A DNA stretch of 64,000 nucleotides from Streptomyces viridochromogenes (GCF_001270495.1 NZ_LGUR01000210.1:1-64000), one strand, 5' to 3'. Counted from the first letter of the stretch, positions 42,276-51,729 are shown. The notes: a model not told the origin generated them from the letters alone. Program-made: numbers and translations.

Positions 42276-45200
42276 GTGAGCTATCTGCGCCTGCCGCACC
42301 TCCATGACGACCTGTTGTGCTTCGTGGCCGAGGACGACCTGTGGCTGTCCCCCCTCGACGGCCGGGGCCGCGCCTGGCGGCTCACCGTGGACCGCACCAA
42401 GGTGGGCCACCCCCGCTTCTCCCCCGACGGCCGCCATCTCGCGTACACGAGCTGGCGGAGCCTCGTCCCCGAGATCCACCTGGTCGCGGTCGACGGCGGA
42501 CCGGGCCGCCAGCTCACCCACTGGGGGTCGGCGGACACCCGGGTGTGCGGCTGGACACCCGAGGGCGTGATCCTCGCCGTCGCCTCCCACGGCGAGCCCT
42601 TCTCCCACTTCACCTGGGCCTACAAGGTCCACCCCGACGGCGACCCCGGCAGCAAGCTCCCCTGGGGGCCGTGCTCCGACCTCCAGGTCGCCGACCTCGA
42701 CGGCGAGCGCAAGAGCCTGCTCCTGACCGGCACCCCACCGCACGAACCCGCCTCCTGGAAGCGCTACCGGGGCGGGGCCATGGGCCGCCTGTGGCTGCAC
42801 GGCGAACGCCTGCTCGCGGACATCGGCGGCCATCTCGACTCCCCCATGTTCGTCGGCGGCCGGATCGCCTTCCTCTCCGACCACGAGGGCGTCGGCAACC
42901 TCTACTCGTGCGCCTACGACGGCTCCGACCTGCGCCGCCACACCGACCACGACGCCTTCTACGCCCGGCACGCCGCGAGTGACGGCACCCGGGTGGTGTA
43001 CCAGTGCGCGGGCGACCTGTGGATCGTGGACGACCTCAGCGCCGGCTCCGAGCCGCGCCGCCTGGACGTGCGCCTCAGCGGCTCGGGCGCCGGCCGCCGC
43101 AGGTACCAGGTGCCGGCCGCCCAGCACATCGACGGCATCTCGGTCGACGAGACGGGCCGCGCGAGCGCCGTGGTCGTCCGCGGCAGCCTCTACTGGCTCA
43201 CCCACCGGGACGGCCCGGCCCGCACGATCACCGACACCCCCGGCGTACGGGTCCGGCTCCCGGAGATGCTCGGTTCGGCCGGGCAGGTCGCGTATGTGAC
43301 GGACGCCGAGGGCGAGGACGCCGTCGAGATCGCCTATCTGCCCCGCGCGACCGGCGACCGCGAGCCACGCCGGCTGGCCTCCGGCGAACTGGGCCGGGTC
43401 CTGGAGATGGTCGCCGACCCGCAGGGCGAGCGCCTCGCGATCGCCGCGCACGACGGACGACTGCTTCTTCTGACTGTGCCTGACGATGCGGCTGACGCCG
43501 CGGGCACAGAGGACTCGAACGGTGAGGTCACCGAGCTGATCCGGTCGGTCAACGGCCCCGTCCGGGACCTGGCCTTCTCCCCGGACGGCAGCTGGCTGAC
43601 CTGGTCGCACCCCGGAATCGGCCGCTCCCTCCGCCAGATCAAACTGGCCCGTATAAGGGACACCCTGATCGTCGACGTCACCAACGGCCGCTTCGAGGAC
43701 GAGAACCCGGTGTTCACCCGGGACGGCCGCTACCTGGCCTTCCTCTCCTGGCGCGGCTTCGACCCGGTGTACGACGTCCACACCGGCGACCTCTCCTTCC
43801 CGCTGGGCTGTCGCCCCTACCTGGTCCCCCTCTCCTCCGCGACCCCCTCCCCCTTCGCGCTGACCCCCGAGGGGCGCCCGGCCGCCGGCGGCCTGGACCC
43901 GGTGGAGGACGACGAGGGCGGGACCGGCGGCCCGCCGACCGTCGAGATCGAGGGCCTGGAGAGCCGGGTCACGCCCTTCCCGGTCGGCGCCTCCAAGTAC
44001 TCGGCGCTGTACCCGGTGGCGGGCGGCGGACTGGTCTGGCTGCGCTGGCCGATCTCGGGCGCGCTGGGCGAGACGTTCGCCAACCCGGACGACACGACCG
44101 GCCGGCCGACCCTCGAACACTTCAACATCAGCAAGGCGAAGAAGACCGAACTCGTCGACCACCTGGACTGGTTCGCGGTAAGCGGCGACGGCAGCCGCCT
44201 GGTCCTGGTCGACGAGGGCGACCTGCGGGGGGTGCCCGCCTCCGAGTCCGGCGACAGCGACACGACGGTGTGGATCGACCTACGCCGCATCCTGCACGAG
44301 GTCGACCCGGCGGCGGAGTGGAGGCAGGCGTACGCGGAGGCGGGCCGGCTGATCAGGGCGTACTTCTGGGAGCCCGGGATGTGCGGCATCGACTGGGACG
44401 CGGTCCTCGCCCAGTACCGACCCCTGGTCGAACGGGTCGCCTCCCCCGACGAGTTCGCCGACCTGCTCCGCGAGGTGCTGGGCGAACTGGGCACCTCGCA
44501 CGCCTACGTCACGGCCGCCCGCCGCAACGAGGGCCCCCCGCACTACCAGCGCTGGCAGGGCCTGCTGGGCGCCAACTTCGTACGCCGCGACGACGGCTGG
44601 ACGGTCCGGCGCATCCTCCCCGGCGAATCGTCCGACTCCAAGGCCCGCTCCCCGCTGGCGGGCACGGGAATCCGCGAGGGCGCGGTGCTCACCCACGTCG
44701 ACGGCCGCCCCGTGGACGCCGTCACCGGCCCCTACCCACTGCTCGCCGGGGCCGGCGGTACGACGGTGGAGCTGACCTTCACCCCGGCGGAGGGCGAGGC
44801 GGGGCGGGCCCGGCGCGTGGCCGTGGTCCCCCTGATCGACGAACGCCCGCTCCGCTACCAGGACTGGGTCGCCAAACGCCGCGCCGTCGTCCGCGAGTTG
44901 AGCGGCGGCTGCTGCGGCTACCTCCACATCCCGGACATGGGCGGCTCGGGCTGGGCCCAGTTCAACCGGGACCTGCGCATGGAGATGTCCCGCCCCGCCC
45001 TGATCGTCGACGTACGCGGCAACGCGGGCGGCCACATCAGCGAGCTGGTGGTGGAGAAACTGACCCGCACGATCCTCGGCTGGGACCTGACGAGGAACGC
45101 CCAGCCGGTGTCGTACGCGTCGAACGCCCCGAGGGGACCGGTGGTCGCCCTGGCCGACGAGGCGACGTCATCCGACGGCGACATGATCACGGCAGCCTTC

Positions 45201-45542
45201 AAACTCCTGAAGCTCGGCCCGGTCGTCGGCCAACGCACCTGGGGCGGAGTCGTCGGCATGACCGGCCGCCACCGCCTTGGCGACGGCACGGTGATCACGG
45301 TCCCGATGAACGCGGCCTGGTTCGACGCGTACGGCTGGACCATCGAGAACAAGGGCGTCACCCCGGACGTCGAGGTCCTGCGCACCCCACTGGACTGGGC
45401 GGAGGGCCGCCACGCCCAACTGAAGGACGCGGTTCAACTGGCCCTGCAGCTGTTGGAGACCAACCCTCCGGCAACGCCCCCGGACTACGCACACGTACCG
45501 GACCGATCACGTCCAAAGCTGCCGCCGAGGACAACCCCCTAG
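42276..45542 (+). CDS. Tricorn protease
   Basis: 1088 residues from GTG 42276; archaeal and Streptomyces tricorn proteins are ~1070. Order: two beta-propeller regions (repeats such as GHPRFSPDGRHLAYTSWRSL, ENPVFTRDGRYLAFLSWRGF, to about 670), a helical C1 domain, a PDZ domain (~760-860) and the C2 S41-type protease domain. Catalytic His lies in LGTSHAYV; the nucleophile is Ser966 within ATSSDGDM, followed by Asp and the oxyanion Gly. It is a giant cytosolic peptidase that trims proteasome products to short peptides. Monocistronic. Confidence 0.95.
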   Translation: MSYLRLPHLHDDLLCFVAEDDLWLSPLDGRGRAWRLTVDRTKVGHPRFSPDGRHLAYTSWRSLVPEIHLVAVDGGPGRQLTHWGSADTRVCGWTPEGVILAVASHGEPFSHFTWAYKVHPDGDPGSKLPWGPCSDLQVADLDGERKSLLLTGTPPHEPASWKRYRGGAMGRLWLHGERLLADIGGHLDSPMFVGGRIAFLSDHEGVGNLYSCAYDGSDLRRHTDHDAFYARHAASDGTRVVYQCAGDLWIVDDLSAGSEPRRLDVRLSGSGAGRRRYQVPAAQHIDGISVDETGRASAVVVRGSLYWLTHRDGPARTITDTPGVRVRLPEMLGSAGQVAYVTDAEGEDAVEIAYLPRATGDREPRRLASGELGRVLEMVADPQGERLAIAAHDGRLLLLTVPDDAADAAGTEDSNGEVTELIRSVNGPVRDLAFSPDGSWLTWSHPGIGRSLRQIKLARIRDTLIVDVTNGRFEDENPVFTRDGRYLAFLSWRGFDPVYDVHTGDLSFPLGCRPYLVPLSSATPSPFALTPEGRPAAGGLDPVEDDEGGTGGPPTVEIEGLESRVTPFPVGASKYSALYPVAGGGLVWLRWPISGALGETFANPDDTTGRPTLEHFNISKAKKTELVDHLDWFAVSGDGSRLVLVDEGDLRGVPASESGDSDTTVWIDLRRILHEVDPAAEWRQAYAEAGRLIRAYFWEPGMCGIDWDAVLAQYRPLVERVASPDEFADLLREVLGELGTSHAYVTAARRNEGPPHYQRWQGLLGANFVRRDDGWTVRRILPGESSDSKARSPLAGTGIREGAVLTHVDGRPVDAVTGPYPLLAGAGGTTVELTFTPAEGEAGRARRVAVVPLIDERPLRYQDWVAKRRAVVRELSGGCCGYLHIPDMGGSGWAQFNRDLRMEMSRPALIVDVRGNAGGHISELVVEKLTRTILGWDLTRNAQPVSYASNAPRGPVVALADEATSSDGDMITAAFKLLKLGPVVGQRTWGGVVGMTGRHRLGDGTVITVPMNAAWFDAYGWTIENKGVTPDVEVLRTPLDWAEGRHAQLKDAVQLALQLLETNPPATPPDYAHVPDRSRPKLPPRTTP

Positions 45543-45626
45543 GGGCGCGGGACCGTTTCAATCCGCGGCTCCGCCGCACGGGCACGACCAGCCCCCACCG
45601 GCCCGCACCCGACGACGAACCCCGAA
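45541..45626. repeat. Dispersed Streptomyces intergenic repeat, copy B
   Basis: Starts AGGGGCGCGGGACCG at the tricorn stop, then a CGCGGCTCCGCCGC mini-hairpin and CACGACCAGCCCCCACCGG. Closely related to 50094-50175. Confidence 0.7.
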
Positions 45627-45636
45627 CGGCACAGCA

Positions 45637-45674
45637 AACGCGGGGCACCCACCAAACAGGGGGCACCCCGCGTT
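45637..45674. terminator. Hairpin between convergent genes
   Basis: AACGCGGGG and CCCCGCGTT, 9-bp perfect stem with a 20-base loop. It lies between the tricorn stop (45542) and the small charged protein's stop (45701). Can act in both directions. Confidence 0.6.
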
Positions 45675-45700
45675 CACATCAGCTGAGCCGAGGACGACGC

Positions 45701-45895
45701 CTACCGGTCGTAGTCCTGGTCAAAGCGCTCCTCGTCCTCACGCGTCGGACGCTCACGCTCGTCCTCCCGCTGCGGCCGCTGCGGACGGCCACGCTCCTGC
45801 GGCCGCTCCGGACGACCCCGCTCCGGCTGACCGTGCTGACGCGCACGCTGCTGAAGCTGCTCGGACTTCTCCTGGAACTGGTCCTTCATACCCAT
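45701..45895 (-). CDS. Small highly charged protein
   Basis: 64 residues, start ATG 45895 with GGGAGTG upstream. Helical N-terminus MGMKDQFQEKSEQLQQRARQ, then Arg/Pro/Glu repeats (RPERPQERGRPQRPQREDER) and a Tyr-containing end. No membrane segment, no Cys. Reminiscent of small hydrophilic stress proteins, but no family is recognised. Monocistronic. Confidence 0.65.
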   Translation of the reverse strand: MGMKDQFQEKSEQLQQRARQHGQPERGRPERPQERGRPQRPQREDERERPTREDEERFDQDYDR

Positions 45896-45986
45896 GTGGG
45901 TTCACTCCCGTAGTGAGTGGGGGGGGATTGGCCCCTCGGTGGGGCCTCGACCAGATTCACACGGGCGATAACCCCACGCATGTCGA

Positions 45987-46871
45987 TCAGTTACGCCGCG
46001 TAGTCCTCGCCTGCTCATCGGCGGCGCCGCCGGCCCCGACCAACCCCGTCCGCACCCCCTGCAGCCGCCCACCGAACCGCCGCATCTCGCGCTGCCCCAC
46101 GGTCCCGATGAGCCCCGGCAGATACCCGCGCACCCCCTGCATCCCACGCAGCCACCACTGCGCGTACACATGACTCGACCGCCGCTCGATCCCGGCCACG
46201 ATCCGGTCGACAGCCGGCCCCAGCGGATAGGTCTTGTTGGACGGCCACGGCAGCCGCTTCCTCAACTCCCGCATGACATCGTCCTGATCGGCTCCCCGCA
46301 CCATGTCGGTGTCCGTCCAGGACAGATACCCGACCCCCACCCGCACGCCCTTGTAACCGACTTCGGCCCGCAGACTGTGCGCGTACGCCTCCACACCCGA
46401 CTTGGACGCGCAGTACGCCGTCATCATCGGCGCGGGAGTGATCGCCGCGAGCGAGGCGATCTGCAGCAGGTACCCCCGGCTCTCCGTCAGCACCGGCAGA
46501 AACGCCCGCGCCGTCACCGCCGACCCGATGAGATTGACCTCGATGACCCGCCGCCAGGACTCCGGATCGGAGTCCATGAAGGGCCCCCCACTCGCGACCC
46601 CCGCGTTGGCGACGACGATGTCGACCTTCCCGAACCGCTCCTTCACCTCCCGCGCGACGACGGCCATCGCCTCATGGTCCGTCACATCGGCGTACCAGTG
46701 GTCACTCTCGCTGTGCAGCCGTTCGGAGACCTGCTTGAGGGCGTCCGGCTCCAGCCCGACGAGCGCCACCTTCGCCCCGCGCGCGGAGAGCTTGCGGGCG
46801 AGCAGCTCGCCGACGCCACGCGCCGCCCCCGTCACCACGGCGACCTGCCCTTCGAGGCTCACCCTGCTCAT
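45987..46871 (-). CDS. Short-chain dehydrogenase/reductase
   Basis: 294 residues from ATG 46871, overlapping the upstream stop (ATGA). Classical SDR: cofactor loop VVTGAARGVGELLARKL, DVTDHEA, VANAGVASGGPF, and catalytic Ser in LQIASLAA with Y-x-x-x-K in TAYCASKSGVEAYA. Acts on an alcohol/ketone with NAD(P). The ~45-residue C-terminal extension is basic. Third gene of a monooxygenase-hydrolase-SDR operon. Confidence 0.93.
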   Translation of the reverse strand: MSRVSLEGQVAVVTGAARGVGELLARKLSARGAKVALVGLEPDALKQVSERLHSESDHWYADVTDHEAMAVVAREVKERFGKVDIVVANAGVASGGPFMDSDPESWRRVIEVNLIGSAVTARAFLPVLTESRGYLLQIASLAAITPAPMMTAYCASKSGVEAYAHSLRAEVGYKGVRVGVGYLSWTDTDMVRGADQDDVMRELRKRLPWPSNKTYPLGPAVDRIVAGIERRSSHVYAQWWLRGMQGVRGYLPGLIGTVGQREMRRFGGRLQGVRTGLVGAGGAADEQARTTRRN

Positions 46872-47785
46872 GCGTCCTCCTTGATCGTCGCGTACGTCGT
46901 GATGAGCTCGCGTATCTTCCCGGTCACCAGCTCGGGCGCCTCGACCGGCGTCATGTGCCCGAGGCCGGGCAGTTCGGTGACGCCGAGGCACTGCGGCAGC
47001 GCGGCGGCCAGCGAGTGCGCGTGCACCGGCGGGGTCAGCCGGTCGGCGGTGCCGACGACCACCGCGGTCGGCACCGCCAACTCCCGTACGCCGTGGTCGA
47101 GATCGAGCAGATCCAGCACATGCGACCAGGCGTGCCGCACCTTGCGCGGGCACGCGTGCACGATCCGCGCGCACGCCTCGACCATGTGCGGGGCCGAACC
47201 GGGGCCCATAGTGCCGTACTTGAGGATCGCCCTGGCGACCGGCGTGACCGGCCCGAGCGGCGCCCGGGAGCCGAGGATCTGCTTCGTGAGCCAGGTCCGC
47301 AGCCGCCCCGGCCGCATCGGTACGAGCGTCGACTCGACGACCAGCCGGGAGGAGCCGGTGCTGCACAGCAGGACGGCGACGGCATGCTCGCGGAACCCCG
47401 GGCGCGTGGCGGCGGCCATCACCGTCATGCCGCCCATGGAGTGGCCGACGATCACGGCCTTCTCGCCGGGTGCGAGGGTCGCCTTCAGTACGGCTTCCAG
47501 GTCGTCGGCGAGCACGTCGGCGCTGCATGCCGGGCTCGCCGGGCTGCGTCCGTGGCCGCGCTGGTCGTATGCGATGACCCGGTGGTCGGCGGCCAGTTCC
47601 CGGATCTGCGCGGCCCAGAAGGCGGTCGAGCAGGTCCAGCCGTGCGCGAGCACGACGGCGGGCGCGTCCTCGGGGCCGTGCACCTCTATGTGCAGCCGGG
47701 CGCCGTCGGCGGATGCGGCCGTCAGCTCACGGGCGGGGGCGGGCGGGGCGTACGGCCCGGACTTCACGTGCATGAGACGGCTCAC
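46868..47785 (-). CDS. Alpha/beta hydrolase
   Basis: 305 residues from GTG 47785, overlapping the monooxygenase stop (GTGA). Alpha/beta-hydrolase fold: oxyanion segment VLAHGWTCSTAFW, nucleophile elbow VGHSMGGMTV, catalytic Asp near VVGTADRLTPP and His in LPGLGHMTPVEAP. It probably hydrolyses an ester or lactone made by the adjacent Baeyer-Villiger-type monooxygenase (inference). Confidence 0.92.
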   Translation of the reverse strand: MSRLMHVKSGPYAPPAPARELTAASADGARLHIEVHGPEDAPAVVLAHGWTCSTAFWAAQIRELAADHRVIAYDQRGHGRSPASPACSADVLADDLEAVLKATLAPGEKAVIVGHSMGGMTVMAAATRPGFREHAVAVLLCSTGSSRLVVESTLVPMRPGRLRTWLTKQILGSRAPLGPVTPVARAILKYGTMGPGSAPHMVEACARIVHACPRKVRHAWSHVLDLLDLDHGVRELAVPTAVVVGTADRLTPPVHAHSLAAALPQCLGVTELPGLGHMTPVEAPELVTGKIRELITTYATIKEDA

Positions 47786-49281
47786 GCGGTCACCTCGGCG
47801 CTTTCCTTGACGGTGGCCCGGACCACGGCGTACTCCGACAGGTCCACGCGCCGCGTGGCCCGCCGGAACTCGGTCGTCGTACCGGGCCAGATGGTGGTGT
47901 TGCGGCCGTTCGCATCGAGGTACCAGCTCGTGCAGCCGCCCGTGTTCCACACGGTTCGCTTCATGCGTTCCTGGACCCGCCGGTTCCAGGCGTGCACGGC
48001 ACTCGGCCGCGCGTCGAGGGCGACCCGCCCGCCGAGGACGCCCAACTGCCGTACGAAATCGGCCATGTAGTTCAGCTGGGACTCGATCATCAGGATCATC
48101 GAGGAGTTCCCGAGTCCCGTATTGGGTCCGATGACGGTCATCCAGTTCGGGAACCCCGCCGCGGAGGCACCCCGCAGCGCTTCCATCCCGCCCTTCCATG
48201 CCTCGGCGAGCGTCTTGCCCTCCGCCCCCACCACCCGGTCGGCGATGGGCATGTCGGTGACATGGAACCCCGTACCGAAGACGATCGCGTCGACCTCGGC
48301 CTCGGTCCCGTCGGCGGCCACGACGGTCGAGCCGCGGACCTCGCTCAGCCCGCCGGCCACCACGTCCACGTTGGGCTGGGCGAGCGCCGGATAGTAGACG
48401 CTGCTCAGCAGGATCCGCTTGCAGCCGATGCGGTAGTCGGGGGTCAGCTTGGCGCGCAGGGCCGGGTCCTTGATGGACCGGGCCATGTTCCGCTTGGCGA
48501 GCTGCTCGACGAACCCCAGCTCACCCGGGTGCTTGGTGAACGCCTGGACCTGAAGCTCCCGGATGCCCCACAGCAGTCCGCGGCGCAGCTGCGCGGTGAA
48601 GGGCAGGGCCCGGTGCAGGGAGCGTTCGGCGCCGCTGATGGCGCGGTCGACGCGGGGCATGACCCAGGGCGGGGTGCGCTGGAAGAGGGTGAGCCGCTCG
48701 ACGTCGGGCTGGATGGTCGGCACGATCTGGATGGCGGAGGCGCCGGTGCCGACCATGGCGACCCGCTTGCCGCGCAGGTCGTAGTCGTGGTCCCAGCGGG
48801 CGGAGTGGAAGACCTTGCCGGGGAAGGAGTCGAGCCCCGGGATGTCGGGGATCTTGGGGTCGGACAGCGGCCCGGTGGCGGAGACGACGAAGTCGGCCGC
48901 CAGGTTCCCGCCGCTGGTCTCGATGTCCCAGCACAGCCGCTCGCCGTTCCAGGTCATCCGCTTCACCTCCGAGTTGAAGCGGAGGTGCGGCCGCAGCCCG
49001 AAGACATCGGTGACGTGCTCCAGATAGGCCCGGATGTGCTCCTGCCCGGAGAAGGCGCGCGGCCAGTCGGGATTGGGCGCGAAGGAGAACGAGTACAGAT
49101 GGGACGGCACATCACAGGCGCACCCCGGATAGCTGTTGTCCCGCCAGGTGCCGCCGACGCTGTCGGCGCGCTCCAGGACGACGAAGTCGGTGACGCCCTC
49201 GCGCCGCAGCCGTACGGCGGCCCCCAGTCCGCCGAACCCGGACCCGACCACCGCGACCCGCACATGTTCGCGTTCGGCCAT
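47782..49281 (-). CDS. Flavin-containing (Baeyer-Villiger-type) monooxygenase
   Basis: 499 residues from ATG 49281. FAD Rossmann motif VAVVGSGFGGLGAAVRL near the N-terminus, BVMO fingerprint FPGKVFHSARWDHD (F-x-G-x-x-x-H-x-x-x-W-D) at about 155-168, NADPH Rossmann motif VAMVGTGASAIQIV, and a C-terminal FGTGFHVTD motif. It inserts oxygen next to a ketone, giving an ester or lactone. First gene of the operon with an esterase and an SDR, the same gene trio as the start of the mycobacterial mymA operon. A perfect palindrome lies just upstream of its start. Confidence 0.92.
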   Translation of the reverse strand: MAEREHVRVAVVGSGFGGLGAAVRLRREGVTDFVVLERADSVGGTWRDNSYPGCACDVPSHLYSFSFAPNPDWPRAFSGQEHIRAYLEHVTDVFGLRPHLRFNSEVKRMTWNGERLCWDIETSGGNLAADFVVSATGPLSDPKIPDIPGLDSFPGKVFHSARWDHDYDLRGKRVAMVGTGASAIQIVPTIQPDVERLTLFQRTPPWVMPRVDRAISGAERSLHRALPFTAQLRRGLLWGIRELQVQAFTKHPGELGFVEQLAKRNMARSIKDPALRAKLTPDYRIGCKRILLSSVYYPALAQPNVDVVAGGLSEVRGSTVVAADGTEAEVDAIVFGTGFHVTDMPIADRVVGAEGKTLAEAWKGGMEALRGASAAGFPNWMTVIGPNTGLGNSSMILMIESQLNYMADFVRQLGVLGGRVALDARPSAVHAWNRRVQERMKRTVWNTGGCTSWYLDANGRNTTIWPGTTTEFRRATRRVDLSEYAVVRATVKESAEVTA

Positions 49282-49318
49282 GCCTGTGCCTCCATGCTTC
49301 ACCCGGAACCGGAACCAT

Positions 49319-49334
49319 GCCAGTGAACACTGGC
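49319..49334. promoter_or_regulatory. Perfect palindrome between monooxygenase operon and MerR gene
   Basis: GCCAGTG-AA-CACTGGC, 38 bases before the monooxygenase ATG and 111 bases before the divergent MerR GTG. A probable operator for the monooxygenase operon. Confidence 0.6.
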
Positions 49335-49444
49335 GCAATGGGGAGACTAGAGCAGGTCCGTACCCACCGGTAGGGGTCGAACCGAGGACGTTGGCATCAG
49401 CGGCCGCCGCCGCGGGTACCGGCGGTACGCCTTAAGGTGCCAAG

Positions 49445-50086
49445 GTGACCGAGAAGCGTGAATACCGCATGGAGGAGATCGCCCACCTGGCCGGCATCAC
49501 GGTGCGCACCCTGCGGTTCTACCGCGAACGCAAGCTGATCCCACCACCCCGCCGCGAGGGCCGCATCGCCTGGTACGACGACCACCACCTGGCCCGCCTG
49601 CGCACGATCTCGGCCCTACTGGAGCGCGGTCACACCCTGAACGGCATCGCGGAGCTCGCCGACGCCCTCGACCACGGCCGCGGCGTCGCCGACCTCCTCG
49701 GCGTCGACGCCCCCACCGAGGAGGAGCCGGTCCGCCTCACCCCCGAGGAACTCGCCGCCCGCTTCGAGGGCGAGGTCACCCCCGAGAACCTCGCCGCCGC
49801 CATGGACCTCGGCTATCTCAGCACCGACGGCGACGAGATCGTCCACATCAGCCGCCGCCTGCTGGACGTCTCCTCCGCCCTGGTGCGCGAGGGCATCCCG
49901 CTCGCGGAGGTCCTGGCGGCGGGCAAGCGCGTCCGTGAACACGTGGACGCGTTGGCGGAGATGTTCGCCGAACTGGTCCTGCGCCACGCCCACGAGGAGG
50001 ACCTCCAGCGGCTTCGCCCGCTGGCGAGGAGCGTGGTGGAGGCGGAGCTTTCGCTGGCGCTGGACCGCCGCCTGCGCAAGCGATAG
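49445..50086 (+). CDS. MerR-family regulator
   Basis: 213 residues from GTG 49445. N-terminal MerR winged helix: YRMEEIAHLAGITVRTLRFY, ERKLIPPPRREGRIAWYDDH. The C-terminal domain (about 80-213) is longer than in metal sensors and lacks a Cys metal site, so it senses another ligand. Divergent from the monooxygenase operon, which is its likely target. Confidence 0.9.
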   Translation: MTEKREYRMEEIAHLAGITVRTLRFYRERKLIPPPRREGRIAWYDDHHLARLRTISALLERGHTLNGIAELADALDHGRGVADLLGVDAPTEEEPVRLTPEELAARFEGEVTPENLAAAMDLGYLSTDGDEIVHISRRLLDVSSALVREGIPLAEVLAAGKRVREHVDALAEMFAELVLRHAHEEDLQRLRPLARSVVEAELSLALDRRLRKR

Positions 50087-50093
50087 CGCCCTC

Positions 50094-50175
50094 AAAGGGG
50101 CGCGGGGCCGTATCGATGTCCGGCTCCGCCGCGTGGGCGCGACCAGCACGACGGCGCCTCGGCGGACGACGAACG
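50094..50175. repeat. Dispersed Streptomyces intergenic repeat, copy C
   Basis: Starts AAAGGGGCGCGGGGCCGTAT, includes CGGCTCCGCCGCG and GGGCGCGACCAGCACGACGG. Starts 8 bases after the MerR stop. Confidence 0.75.
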
Positions 50176-50205
50176 ATCGCGGTACTTCCGTAAGCCGCGA
50201 AGCGC

Positions 50206-51009
50206 TCAGCGGTCGTAGACCACCGTCACCGGCGCATGATCCGACCACCGCTCGGCATGCGTCGCCGCCCGCTCCACGTACGCCTTGAGCGCCCTGCCCG
50301 CCAGCCCCGGCGTCGCGACGTGGTAGTCGATGCGCCAGCCCGTGTCGTTGTCGAAGGCCCGCCCGCGGTACGACCACCACGAGTACGGCCCCTCGACGTC
50401 CGGGTGCAGCGACCGTACGACGTCGACATAGCCGCCCGCCGAAGGCGCGAACACCTCGCCGAGCCACTCCCGCTCCTCCGGCAGGAACCCGGAGTTCTTG
50501 GTGTTGCCGCGCCAGTTCTTCAGGTCGGCCTGCTGGTGGGCGATGTTCCAGTCACCGCAGACGACGACCTCGCGACCGTCGGCGGCGGCGCGTTCGCGCA
50601 GGTCCTTCAGATAGGCCAGGAACTCGCCCATGAAGCGGACCTTCTCGTCCTGCCGCTCGGTGCCGACCTCGCCCGAGGGGAGGTAGAGAGAGGCGACCGT
50701 CACACCGGGCAGGTCGGCCTCGACGTAACGCCCGCTGTCGTCGAACTCACTCGACCCGAAGCCGACCTGGATGCGGTCGGGCTCACGGCGGGTGTAGAGG
50801 GAGACGCCGGCGCGGCCCTTGGCGGCGGCGGGCGCGTGCACGACATGCCATCCGTCGGGCGTACGCACATGCTCCGGCAGCTGCTGCGGCTCCGCGCGCA
50901 CCTCCTGGAGGCACAGCACATCGGCTTCGGTACCGGCGAGCCACTCCACGAAGCCCTTCTTCGCGGCGGCCCGCAGCCCGTTCACATTCACAGAGGTCAC
51001 GGTCAGCAA
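50206..51009 (-). CDS. xth: Exodeoxyribonuclease III
   Basis: 267 residues if started at TTG 51009 (GGAGAG 4 bases upstream), giving (M)LTVTSVNVNGLRAA as in family members. Exonuclease-endonuclease-phosphatase fold: VTSVNVNGLRAAAKKGFVEW, VLCLQEVRAEP (catalytic Glu), VVCGDWNIAHQQADLKN, and the late RIDYHVATPGL and WSDHAPVTVVYD (Asp/His). AP endonuclease and 3'-5' exonuclease of base-excision repair. Unusual TTG start. Confidence 0.93.
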   Translation of the reverse strand: MLTVTSVNVNGLRAAAKKGFVEWLAGTEADVLCLQEVRAEPQQLPEHVRTPDGWHVVHAPAAAKGRAGVSLYTRREPDRIQVGFGSSEFDDSGRYVEADLPGVTVASLYLPSGEVGTERQDEKVRFMGEFLAYLKDLRERAAADGREVVVCGDWNIAHQQADLKNWRGNTKNSGFLPEEREWLGEVFAPSAGGYVDVVRSLHPDVEGPYSWWSYRGRAFDNDTGWRIDYHVATPGLAGRALKAYVERAATHAERWSDHAPVTVVYDR

Positions 51010-51102
51010 AACACTCTCCAGAGCAAAGGCGGACGCAGGCACGCTACTGGACGGCGGCGCCCTCCCTTGCCGACGCCCACGGGCAGGCTGGCCGGCCTCG
51101 CG

Positions 51103-51150
51103 CTGGAGGGGTGCGGGAGGAGTGCGAGAGGAGTGCGGGCGGAGTGCGAA
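51103..51150. repeat. Short imperfect GAGTGCG repeat in a 350-base gap
   Basis: Three to four GGAGGAGTGCGxG-like units. They lie in the gene-free 51010-51360 region, which otherwise shows promoter-like sequence and the palindrome at 51284-51297. No small gene was found in it. Confidence 0.5.
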
Positions 51151-51283
51151 TGCGTGCCGAACCCGGGGTGCAAACGTGAAGGCCCGACATTCCTTCCGCT
51201 AACCGGCTCTGACACCAAGTCACAAAAGACCCCGCCTCAAATCCCGGTCAAATCCCTTCAGGCCTGAGCGATCTTGTGCCTAG

Positions 51284-51297
51284 GGTCATACATGACC
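51284..51297. promoter_or_regulatory. Palindrome upstream of the secreted-peptide operon
   Basis: GGTCAT-AC-ATGACC, 64 bases before the ATG at 51361. An imperfect stem (GGCGGCACTC / GAGTCCGCC) follows at about 51307-51332. Confidence 0.45.
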
Positions 51298-51360
51298 GGA
51301 AGGCGGCACTCCTGACCAGAGTCCGCCGGTCCAATCAATAAGAATCGGGGATTCTCCAAA

Positions 51361-51729
51361 ATGAAGCGCGTCATATCGAGCACGCTGTCCGCCGCCCTTC
51401 TCAGCGGCGCCCTCATAATGGGTTCGGGCACCGCGTCAGCCGCCACCGAGTCGCAGCCTGTCGCCAAGGCTCCGACGGCTCACATCATGGTTGACCCGAT
51501 CGAAGAACAGCGGTCGCTGTGCACCGTCTACCACAGCAAGACCGCCTGCGCCTCGCTTCTGCACAACAACAAGATGACCAAGATCGTCAAGAACTGCCTG
51601 GTCAAGGCCGCGATCGGCGGGGCAGCCGCGTTGGTCGTCGGCAAGTTCATCAGCAAGGACGCGGCCGAGGACATCGCCGGAAAGGTCGTCGTCGCAGGGG
51701 CGGCGGCCTGCCTGTCGTCCTTCGCGTAA
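51361..51729 (+). CDS. Secreted cysteine-containing protein, bacteriocin-like
   Basis: 122 residues from ATG 51361. Sec signal (SSTLSAALLSGALIMGSGTA), cleavage predicted after ASA near residue 28. The mature part has four Cys: SLCTVYHSKTACASL, then KNCLVK, and AACLSSFA at the end. Between the last two Cys lies a Gly/Ala-rich amphipathic or membrane-active stretch (AAIGGAAALVVGKFISKDAA). No family recognised. Together with the following two-helix membrane protein it resembles a peptide/immunity pair (inference). Codon use is slightly less G+C-rich than its neighbours. Confidence 0.75.
   Translation: MKRVISSTLSAALLSGALIMGSGTASAATESQPVAKAPTAHIMVDPIEEQRSLCTVYHSKTACASLLHNNKMTKIVKNCLVKAAIGGAAALVVGKFISKDAAEDIAGKVVVAGAAACLSSFA

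Noticed and set aside
50206..51042. Start of exonuclease III at 51042
   Set aside because: The additional residues are not family-like; TTG 51009 with a GGAG site gives the conserved beginning.
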